From NCBI GenBank assembly GCA_009760885.1, contig CM019708.1, positions 17,429,189-17,493,188 on the forward strand: 64,000 bases of DNA, written 5' to 3'. The notes beneath the pieces were generated by a model. The model was not told the DNA's origin. It made no database searches and was given only the letters and a program-made list of their open reading frames with translations. The DNA comes from Achatina immaculata. Its lineage: Eukaryota > Mollusca > Gastropoda > Stylommatophora > Achatinidae. Positions 13,693-25,600 of this stretch are shown here, one piece after another. The first letter of the stretch is position 1. Every line of letters begins with the position of its first letter. The translations under genes were made by a program, and so were the position numbers.

Positions 13693-16600
13693 TGTTTTTT
13701 TTCTTTTCAATATTACTACATCCAACATATCTTGCTCCAAAGAAGGGAGTCACTTATAAGTATTAAACACATCAGTACAGAAGACACCGGAACCAGCAGA
13801 TTCTTACAAGAATGTCATAAATAACCAAGATAGATAAGATAATTAACTCTTTCTGTGCCAGAGGAAGAAACGCGGACGTTCAGCTGGGTGCCGGGATAAA
13901 AGCACGGGTCCTGATCTGTATAGGGGGTATAGGGGGTGTAGTTGTAAAATGGAATGGAAAACATGTACTTCCATCTACTTATTATGTTTCAAAGTATAAC
14001 TAAATGTGAAAATTTCATAAATGCAGAGTTTAGTTTTTTTAGGAAAAAAGAAGTAATGTGATGTTTTTAGACAATGAATATGCCCAGCTCACCATCGGTG
14101 AGGTCTAGATATGCACCACTTACCATCTGAGATGTCTAGATCTACTTGTCGATCTCATATTGTGATTCTGTGTTGCATTCTCGCTAAATTAATGTCTGAA
14201 ATAACATCCTAACTACTTCTCCCATCGTCTGATATGTCTAGATCTACTTGGGATACATTCAAGAGCAGTGGGGTGGTCACAGGCCATGTCCATATCCCTA
14301 TCTACGTCATCAAAAATTGAAAAATTTCAGTCTTTCTCTTCCTTTTTCACACTTGGCATCGCTCGTAACTAGGCACTCTTTCACCATTTTGAAAAGTGTC
14401 ACTGGAATCGCGGACGAAATATGTATAATCTAAATGTTACACCAGTTGTTTTATTGAAACAAACCAACGATCGCTGTAGCAACAATTCACGGTAAGCATC
14501 GGGAATCTGGAAATGTTGATGCAGTGACCAAAGGCACCGAAAGAGTTAATGATGTATATCTAGCAGAATCCAGTGTAGAAGAGAATTTAATTAAAACTGA
14601 AAGAAAAAGACAGATAACATTCACTAGAATGTCACTAGACAGGGAGGACTTAGAAGAACACTTGAAAAGATCACGAGAATAAAGGCAGATAAAGTTGAAG
14701 AAAATAGATGGCATTGCATGGTAGATTAATAAAAAATTGCTACTGATGTGAAACCTGGACTTAGAGCGAAAGATTCATACAGCAGAAACAAGCTTGTTGA
14801 GATGCACAAGGGAAAACATAGGTCATATAACATGGAGAATGAAAAGAACAAATGCACAGGTTTTAGAACAGCTCCAAGAGCAATGTAAACTTCTCAATAA
14901 ATATCAAGAAAATAGAATACTCTGGTCAAAAGACAGTACAACATACTAAAAACCATACTAGAAGGAAAGGTGGTGGGAAAAAGAGCAAGAGGTAGACAGA
15001 GATGTTGATGGGAAGACAACATATAGGAAAAGACAGTACACAATGTAAAAAGTAAGAACAGCTTTATTATTTAACGATTACACAGTTGTGATGTTTTGGT
15101 GCGAGCCTTTATCAAACAAAAACAAACAATACGAAGAATCAGAGAGAGGAGACACAAAGTACAGATTCACATTAATTTTATGTTAATGAAATAATAAAAA
15201 ATGAAAATTTAATGAAAAATTGTAAATGACTTATCTTAAGTCTTGGAACAGTACAGAATTACAATCACCTTTATGTCACAAGGAGCTCAAACAATATACC
15301 TATGTCGCAAGGAGCTCAAACAGTATGTCTATGTAGCAAGGAGCTCAAACATTATGCCTATCTAGCAAGGGGCTCAGACAATATGCCTATGTAGCAAGGA
15401 GCTCAAACAGTATGTCTATGTAGCAAGGAGCTCAGACAATATGCCTATGTAGCAAGGAGCTCAAACAATATGCCTATGTAGCAAGGAGCTCAGACAATAT
15501 GCCTATGTAGCAAGTAGCTCAGACAATATGCCTATGTAGCAAGGAGCTCAGACAATATGCCTATGTAGCAAGTAGCTCAAACAATATGCCTATGTAGCAA
15601 GGAGCTCAAACAATATGCCTATGTAGCAAGGAGCTCAAACAATATGCCTATGCAGCAAGTAGCTCAAACAATATGCCTATGTAGCAAGGGGCTCAGACAA
15701 TATGCCTATGTAGCAAGGAGCTCAGACAATATGCCTATGTAGCAAGGAGCTCAGACAATATGCCTATGTAGCAAGTAGCTCAAAAAATATGTCTATGTAG
15801 CAAGGAGCTCAGACAATATGCCTATGTAGCAAGGAGCTCAAACAATATGCCTATGTAGCAAGGGGCTCAAACAATATGCCTATGTAGCAAGTAGCTCAGA
15901 CAATATGCCTATGTAGCAAGGAGCTCAAACAATATGCCTATGTAGCAAGTAGCTCAGACAATATGCCTATGTAGCAAGTAGCTCAGACAATATGCCTATG
16001 TAGCAAGTAGCTCAGACAATATGCCTATGTAGCAAGGAGCTCAGACAATATGCCTATGTAGCAAGTAGCTCAGACAATATGCCTATGTAGCAAGGAGCTC
16101 AGACAATATGCCTATGTAGCAAGTAGCTCAGACAATATGCCTATGTAGCAAGTAGCTCAAACAATATGCCTATGTAGCAAGTAGCTCAGACAATATGCCT
16201 ATGTAGCAAGTAGCTCAAACAATATGCCTATGTAGCAAGTAGCTCAAACAATATGCCTATGTAGCAAGTAGCTCAAACAATATGCCTATGTAGCAAGTAG
16301 CTCAGACAATATGCCTATGTAGCAAGGAGCTCAGACAATATGCCTATGTAGCAAGTAGCTCAAACAATATGCCTATGTAGCAAGTAGCTCAAACAATATG
16401 CCTATGTAGCAAGGGGCTCAAACAATATGCCTATGTAGCAAGGGGCTCAAACAATATGCCTATGTAGCAAGGGGCTCAAACAATATGCCTATGTAGCAAG
16501 GGGCTCAAACAATATGCCTATGTAGCAAGGGGCTCAAACAATATGCCTATGTAGCAAGGGGCTCAGACAATATGCCTATGTAGCAAGGGGCTCAAACAAT

Positions 16601-19600
16601 ATGCCTATGTAGCAAGTAGCTCAAACAATATGCCTATGTAGCAAGGGGCTCAAACAATATGCCTATGTAGCAAGTAGCTCAGACAATATGCCTATGTAGC
16701 AAGGAGCTCAAACAATATGCCTATGTAGCAAGTAGCTCAAACAATATGCCTATGTAGCAAGGAGCTCAAACAATATGCCTATGTAGCAAGTAGCTCAAAC
16801 AATATGCCTATGTAGCAAGTAGCTCAAACAATATGCCTATGTAGCAAGTAGCTCAAACAATATGCCTATGTAGCAAGTAGCTCAAACAATATGCCTATGT
16901 AGCAAGTAGCTCAAACAATATGCCTATGTAGCAAGTAGCTCAAACAATATGCCTATGTAGCAAGTAGCTCAAACAATATGCCTATGTAGCAAGTAGCTCA
17001 AACAATATGCCTATGTAGCAAGTAGCTCAAACAATATGCCTATGTAGCAAGGGGCTCAAACAGTACGCAGGACATAGCCTGGCTGAGTGCACAATCAAGG
17101 CAAGGGAGTGAGGAAACTGGAGATTCATTACCACCATCCTTTGTTCTGAAGAAGGCACAAGATGATGATGTCTGTTATGATAGAAAGTTTCCAGATCACA
17201 GAATCAGAAAGTATGAGCACACATGCTGTGATACAAGACTACTGATATTTTTTTTCAAGTGAACTAATAAATTGTCACTCTATCGTTTACTTTATCTTAG
17301 AATGCAGATTTCTGCTGAAGTGTGCCCTTCTTAAGAAAATTTCTGGAGGTACAGCGAGAAAATCAAATGAGGAAATCCTGAAAGAGGCACAGGAAACAAG
17401 GAAAATTATAACAAAAATCATAAAATGACAATCTAAATTTGTGGTGCCTGTTTGGAGGAGAGGGGGGCTAGAACACTTAACAGCAACAGAGAAGATCAAA
17501 GACAGAAGAGACAGAGGTAGACAAAAAGAAAAGATGTTTGATGGTTTGCCATCCTGGCAGGGGAAATGCTCAGTGATAAGCTTGTTGAGATGTACAAGGG
17601 ATCAAGGGTTGTGGAAGGACATGATGTCCCATGCTTGTCGGCAGGGACTGAGAGAGAGATAATTTTGTGTCAGGAGCATGCCAGATTTGTATTGGAGGTT
17701 GTTAGGGTTCATTTTGGCCAACAGCTTCTCTGTTGACTGTCTCTAAACAGATTTGGGTTCAAGAGCCAGTCTAGAGACACTGTGGGTCTTCAGATATGGT
17801 ATTATACACAGATGGCTCAGTGGCTGAAGGAAGCAAAAGTGGATGGAGCTTTGTCCTCTATTGCAATGGAAGAGTTTAACTAATGTGGATCTGCTGTTCA
17901 GGGCATACGGGCTGATTTGTCTGACAGATTGGCTGGATAGGCTGAAATACAAGGCAGGCTGAGAATGGATAAGGACGACATTGTGAAAGCCATATTAGAT
18001 AGACTGCAAGATGATGATGAGAGGGAGTGAATGGACAATGTGTGTATACAGAGACTGATAAAGTAGGAGCAGAGCAAGAGTGCTGGAAGAAGACCTGAGA
18101 TAAGTAGGCAAATATGTATAATAAACAACCAACATTTGATGGGAACTATTAGTAGACAATTAGCAAAACATACAGGAATGTCTTATCAGTGACAGTGTGA
18201 AATCAATGCAGGAAAAAACAGATTCCCCGTCTTCCTTGGCTAGCAAAATAGGTCTTGGAATTAACAAGGACAAAACAAAAATAATGAAATTTCTCATTAA
18301 TCAAGAAGGAAAAATATATGTAGAAGAAACAGTTGTTGATAAAGTAAACCATTTTGCATACCTTGGCAGCTACATAGACCAGGATGGTGACACCAGGAAG
18401 GAAGGTAGAGTTTGAATTGCAAAAGCAGCATTGTCCTTAAAAAATCTTGAGAACATATGGAATTCAAAAGTTATAAGCACAAAAACCAAGTTAAGACTAC
18501 TCAATTCAAATGTGATATCCACCCTCATTTATGCATGCGAAAGCTGGAAATCAACTAAAGAAATAGACAATAAATTAGACTCTTGAAAACAAATGCCTAA
18601 GGAAAACACTTGGTATAAAGTGGAATGAATTCAAAAACACAGAGATAAGACAGATGAGCAAACAACAACCTTTCTCATTGGTGATCAGAAAAAGAAGATG
18701 GACATATGCAGGCATGTGATGAGAATAAACAATCAGAGAATACCAAAACAAGCTATCAAGTGAAGCACAACAGGCCGAAGAAAAAGAGGTCGACTGCGTG
18801 AAATTCTAAAGAGAACATTGTTAAGAGAAGCCAGTTTAGTGAGAATAACATCCCTTGATGAAATTGAAAGACTCGCCGAGAATAGGAAAACTTGGCAGAC
18901 AACTGTGTGAGCCCTATAGGGATTTAATGGCATGGGAAGGATGTAAGATATAAGATTAGTAGACAGACTCTTCTGTGGATGTTGGAGTATGCGGCGGAGC
19001 AGGAATGCAAGTGTCCTGAATGTGATGATGCCAGATTCTAGATTCTGAAACAGATTTTTTTGCTTAACTGGCAACGTTGACAGTACACTGTTCTGTAGCA
19101 TCATAGCCTAGTCCCTTTACTGTTGCTTTTAAGTGCTTTTTTTCTGCCTCGTCTTGGTGCTTGATATGGAAAAATTACCGTAGCTACTTCTCAAACCCCT
19201 TGTCATCTCCCCTGGTCATCTGCAAGTGACAGATGAGCTCTGTGAATGTGGAATGTGGCAGAGTTGTTACAGGGGATGCCAAAAGATGGTTAGAAAATCA
19301 ATTTGCAATCATTTCCTTATCTAAATTGTCTTTCAGAGTTTACTTTCCTAGCCTTGACGTTCCTAAGTGGATTTGACACTCTCTGGTTGTACCATCAGCT
19401 GTCATACTACAGCAGACTAGAAATGGACAAAATTATATTTGAGCTGTTTGTTGTGCATAACAGGATTTTATCCTTTCAGTTAATTATTTTATTTGAAAAG
19501 TTCATAGCATATTAGAACATTCAAGAAAATGAGAAACATCTTGTGCAACAGATCCATATCAATGGAAGCAAGATTCTGAGTACTTAAATGTTACATCGAG

Positions 19601-22600
19601 CCAATTTTGTTTTATGGATGTGAAGCATGGTCTATGAATAAGAGAGTACAGCGAGAAATAGAGGCCATGGAAATGTGGTTCATAAGAAGGATGTTGAAGG
19701 TACCATGTACCATCAAAGAAGTCTTAAGAGAGGCTGGAGTTAAAAGGCAAATTTCAGCAAAGATCAGAGGCAGACAAGGGAGATTTTAGGACATTTTCTG
19801 AGAGGAGGAAAATTGGAACACTTTGTGGCAACTGGAAAAATTGAGGGAAGAAGAGACAGAGGAAGAACACAGAGAGAGAAGTTACTGGATGGGCTGTCAG
19901 TGTGGCTGGGAAAAAAGTTCACTGGTGGATCTCGTAATCAAGTCTAAAGACAGGGAATTGTGGAGAGAAATGATCGCCTACGCCACGAAGCACAGCACCT
20001 GATTTTTTTTTTTATGAGAGCATGTTAACAATATGTGATACTGTATTATTATTATTATGTGCAGTCCCAGAGAGTATTGATGATCATGCTTCTCCATCTT
20101 GTGGGATCCTTGATTTTTTCCGATTAGTTCATATGCTTTTCTTTTTCCTTTCCTTTTGGTCAGTTCACTGAGATAATTTTTTTTTCCTTGGCCTTCCTTT
20201 GTTCCTTTTTATCCATGAATTTTCCAGAAATATTTTATGTCTGTCAAGGGTAATTGTTACATCTTTCTGCAAAACCACATCTATGTTGCTTCAAATTTCA
20301 GTGTTATGTTTTTGTTAATTGCCCAGGTTTCACAACCATATAATAATATTGGCTCATTATAGCACTGTAATACTGTATTACTTCTGTAATATTTACTAGG
20401 CCATGGAGTATGTGGGCAATATGAAAAGCCAGCGTGGTGAGGCAGTGTCTAAAGTCTTAGAGGGTGCAACCACATCCAGAGATGTAAGTTCCTTTCATTT
20501 GTTAATCAGATTGATTTGATCACAGCCTCTCAGATAATTGTGAGCTGCCAGTTTTTATATTTGAATCATGAAATCAGATGAATCAGACATGAGATTAATG
20601 TAGCTATAGAGACACTTGTGATCAGACTATTGTTTGTTTTCCTATATGTTTTCTTAACTGATGAGATTAATGTAGCTAGAGACTTGTGTTGCCAGGCTAC
20701 TGTATCCAGCAACAGGTTCAAGCAACTCTTTTAGGAATGGCATGGTTGTAATGTTAATAAACTTATGCTGGTCAGAATCTTATCCTGTTTCCATGTCTTA
20801 TTCCATAAATAAGGTTATTGTAATGGTATAAATTGGCCATTATTAGTGGAGCTTGCAGGTAGCTTACATTTTAGTTCATTGCTTGTAGTTATGAAGGTCA
20901 TGAAGCACACTCCTCAGATTTATTACCTGTACTTCACTGCAGCTTCACTTCACAGTAGCAGGTGATTGTGCAGCAAACATTGTATCCAGAACTACCAAGA
21001 GCAAAGAAATGTACATAGTGGTTTTGCATGCCCATAGTCAACTCTAAGGGGTGATCAGATTTCTTGACTTATCTGTTAAACTGAAGACAGCAAAACAAGA
21101 AGGGCCAAGCAAAACTTATATTGATCTAGCTTCAGTGGCACATAATTCCATGATCAGAACTGACAGAAGAAAACTATTATGAAGTACATGGTTTCTTTGT
21201 TTTTTGTTTTTTTAACTAGCCTAATAATTTATAGTTCCTATTAATTGTGAATTTATAGCAGTATTTTCCTTAAACATAAAATAATGGAAACATTTTTTAT
21301 GAAGTCTCATATGAAGCCATACTACAAGAACTTAATATTGAAGAAGGTTGGCTAGCAAAGAGGATTAAACAGAGAAAACTTAAATATTTTGGACACATTA
21401 AACATGATAATTTAGAGAAGACTGTATTGGAGGGGTACATAATAGGGAAGAAGAAAGAGAGGAAGACCAAGGCGAAGATGGCTGCCAGACATCGTTGATG
21501 ATCTGCAAATAGATGCATTAGCAGCAGAGCATCTTGCTTACAACTGAGAGGCCTATAGGAGATCTGTTAGGGAGGCAGAGTTCCACAAGGGACATGCAAA
21601 TGGCTGACTGACTGACATATGAAACTATAAATTTGTTGTTTTTTTTTTTTAATGTTTCTGAATATTTCTTATTCTCTTCCAACAGCATGAGTTTTTTCAA
21701 AAGTTGGACAAGGAAGTTGATGATAATCCTGATGATGATGACGACGTTGATGGAGATGATAGCAAGAGATTATTGAGGTAGGAAAAAAAAATGCTCTCTG
21801 TTTTGTGAAGTATTATTCTCATCATCTGAAGTAAATGTCTGAGAGAAGTTGATTTTTATGTACAAATTATACTGTATTTTGTTGTTGTTGTTGTTTTTGT
21901 TGTTGTTGTTTTTCTGTTATTTTTGTTCTTGTTCTTCTTCATTCTCCCTGGAACTATGAAGTAGTGTTCTTGTCCTTCTTCAGTCTCCCTGGAACTATGA
22001 AGTGGTGTTCTTGTTCTTCTTCAGTCTCCCTGGAACTATGAAGTAGTGTTCTTGTTCTTCTTCAGTCTCCCTGGAACTATGAAGTAGTGTTCTTGTTCTT
22101 CTTCAGTCTCCCTGGAACTATGAAGTAGTGTTCTTGTTCTTCTTCAGTCTCCCTGGAACTATGAAGTAGTGTTCCTGGCAGCCTGTGTGGTGAAGATGTC
22201 CAGGGACAGCATCATGTTGCCTCGGGAGTGGGTTATTGCAGATATTTTTTTCAGTCCCTGAGTGCGACCGACAGCCAGGGGGTGTGCAGTACTTCTTAAA
22301 GAGACTCCACCACCATCATGAGGACCATGACAAACCCTGCCCCCATTAGCCGGGCTAGGCCTGTTACTGGGGGGTACCAGCAGAGAGGTGAGACAGGGTC
22401 TTGATCATCTATGGTTTGCCAGCCCTGATGCTAGCGTGTCAGCTATGGGTGACTGATTACCAGATCTGACAGTATCTCCACCCCCACCCCCATAAAATTA
22501 TATAAGAATAAAGAAACATTTTACAGTACATGTAAATATCTGATAGTAAAATGTGACTAGGCATATATGAGTAAATATCTGACAACAGGAGATGACTTTG

Positions 22601-25600
22601 TTGTATATAAATACATCTGACAATCAGAGATGACACTGCCACATGTAGAAATTTCCGACATTAAGTAAGAGATGACAGTGCCACATACATAAATTTCCAA
22701 AATTAAGAAATGACAATGCCACTTGTATAAATTTCTGACATTGAGAGATGACAGTGCCACATACATAAATATCTGGCAAAAAAACAGATGACAGTGCCAT
22801 ATGCATAAATAGCTGGCAAAAAGAGGTGACAGTGTCAGATTAATAAATATCTGACAAGAAAAGATGACAGTGTCAGACTAATAAATATCTGACAAGAAAA
22901 GATGACAGTGTCAGACTAATAAATATCTGACAAGAAAAGATGACAGTGTCAGACTAATAAATATCTGACAAGAAAAGATGACAGTGTCAGACTAATAAAT
23001 ATCTGACAAGAAAAGATGACAGTGTCAGACTAATAAATATCTGACAAGAAAAGATGACAGTGTCAGACTAATAAATATCTGACAGTAAAAGATGACAGTG
23101 TCAGACTAATAAATATCTGACAAGAAAAGATGACAGTGTCAGACTAATAAATATCTGACAGTAAAAGATGACAGTGTCAGAATAATAAATATCTGACAGT
23201 AAAAGATGACAGTGTCAGAATAATAAATATCTGACAGTAAAAGATGACAGTGTCAGAATAATAAATATCTGACAGTAAAAGATGACAGTGTCAGAATAAT
23301 AAATATCTGACAGTAAAAGATGACAGTGTCAGAATAATAAATATCTGACAGTAAAAGATGACAGTGTCAGAATAATAAATATGTGACAAGAAAAGATGAC
23401 AGTGTCAAACTAATAAATATCTGACAGTAAAAGATGACAGTGTCAGAATAATAAATATGTGACAAGAAAAGATGATTGCACTGATAATGAGGGTGCATTC
23501 CAGTAGTAATGTGTTTGGATGCTCTGGAAGAAAGTCTCAGTGCTTACAGCCACATGATGGCCAGCGGTAACTGACTGTGATGTCTTTCCTCATAGGCAAG
23601 TGTCTGCATAGAGAAATGAATAATGCCCTCCCTGCAAGTTGCAGTGCCAGTCTTCTTAGTAAGGTCCACAAGTATGTGAGGAACTGTGTTTTCTTATATT
23701 TATCTCTTTCCCTGCTGGAGGGGGGGGGGGAGGAGTTACATCACATGACCAAGGGGGTAATTTTCATGAAGTGGAATGGGATGGTTGTCACATTTAAAAG
23801 GATCATGAAGGCATAGTCTGATTTGCAGTTTGACAGGAAAGTTGTATATTGTTTTTCTAATAAAATTGTTAGTATGTTATTAGTTTAGAACAGACAAAAG
23901 AGCTAAGAATTGAGAAAAAAGAATGGAGAATTATGATGAAATATTTTCTCACTTACCATTCACGTTAATCCACTGTACTGGGTCCAGTATATCCAAAATG
24001 AATAAAATTTTACACAAACACCATTTCCTCACAGGAAAATATACATTAATTATTTATTTTATTTATTTACAATTAATTTACAATCTACAATAAACTGAAA
24101 ACATGAAAACACAAGTGGGCGGCAGACTAGAAGCTTAGAAAAAAAACAAACTTAAAAACAGTTACATTTTAACACAAATTAGCTCTGAATTCAACCTTGT
24201 GCCTCATGTCTGTGTTTTTGATACTAGAAGATAAAAGCTGTATATCAGGGCCCTGCAAGCACAAACACAAGAGTCAGGGCCATGCAGACACAAGGAGTCA
24301 GGGCCCTGCAAACACAAACACAAGGAGTCAGGGCTTGCAGGGAGGGCATTATTCATTTCTCTATGCAGACACTTGCCTATGAGGAAAGACATCACAGTCA
24401 GTTACCGCTGGCCATCATGTGGCTGTAAGCACTGAGACTTTCTTCCAGAGCATCCAAACACATTACTACTGGAATGCAACATTCCATATCAGCGCAATCA
24501 TCTTTTCTTGTCAGATATTTATTAATGTGACACTGTCATCTTTTCTTGTCAGATATTTATGCATGTGGCAGTGTCACCTCTTTTTACCAGAAGAAAAATA
24601 CCAGCTTTGCCAGATTTTTTAGTATAGTTAGGATAAATTCAAAATTAGAGACCAGTGCACTATAAGTGGGTAAGTGGACTGATGTGGACCCCATCCATGC
24701 AAGGCACGTCAAGCAAGACACAAAGAGTTAATACATTTATGTTATGCTGAAAAGAGATTGTAGGCAGGAAACATGTTACATTTCAGCTTGTTGTAATAGA
24801 CATTAATTTGACCATCTTATGATGACACATCAGATAATAGTTGAACATAGGAGCAGTATAGTCAGTCATTCTAGACTGTAACAGTGTGTACTTCCAGGTA
24901 TCTTCATTTTGTACCATCTGCAAGGAAAGATTCCCTGCAATGAATATCAAACTTTCTATATCCCTTGCTCACACAGTGCACCCAGCTGAGCTGATTTCTG
25001 TCATTAATATCGTTGTCTTCCCCTTGATTTTTTAACTTTTCATTTTTCATTGTGGTATTATGTCTCTTGATATGACCAAAGTATTTTGATTATCTTGTTC
25101 TTATATCTTTCAGTATTTCTCATTTCATTAGATCTACCATTTCATTATTTTCTTTTCTGTCCACGGAATACACTCCACCCTACTGTATATTCACTGTTAA
25201 TAAATTTCAGTTTTATTTTCTATTTTTCCTGTTTAATCTCAGAAAGAGTTTTTTTTTTAAATCCATGAAGAGTATATAAGAATGGAAACTGGGGAGTCAG
25301 AATCAAAAGAGTAATGGAAAATAAATTGTACAAATCACCATTAATAACTTCCACTACGAAACCTAACAGATTACAATGGCTAGATCTTGCAGAAAGAGTA
25401 GGATAGAGTATTTTAGAACTGTTCATTGTTATTCAGTTTAGAGCCATAGATTTTCTTCTCTTGTACCTTCTTCTTGTTGTATGTGTGAATGCATTTGTGT
25501 GTTTCAGAGTGAATACAGAAACTAATGTACCTGAGCTCGTGAAGGATGGGGACTTCAGCCGTACGGATCTCAAGTCAGATGTGAGCATATTTCGTATCCT

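Larger units (their letters stand above)
22800..24617. mobile_element. Foldback-like element: long inverted arms built partly of tandem repeats
   Basis: The left unique arm 23471-23638 is the inverse of 24334-24505 (shared: GCATTCCAGTAGTAATGTGT, TGGATGCTCTGGAAGAAAG, CCACATGATGGCCAGCGG). Both arms continue outward into the same ATATCTGACAAGAAAAGATG repeat, with ~17 units on the left and ~2 on the right. The loop (23639-24333) has no ORF. Outer borders are approximate. Confidence 0.7.

Noticed and set aside
15268..17063. CRISPR-like regular array
   Set aside because: Units are contiguous with no unique spacers, and the genome is eukaryotic with introns and LINEs.
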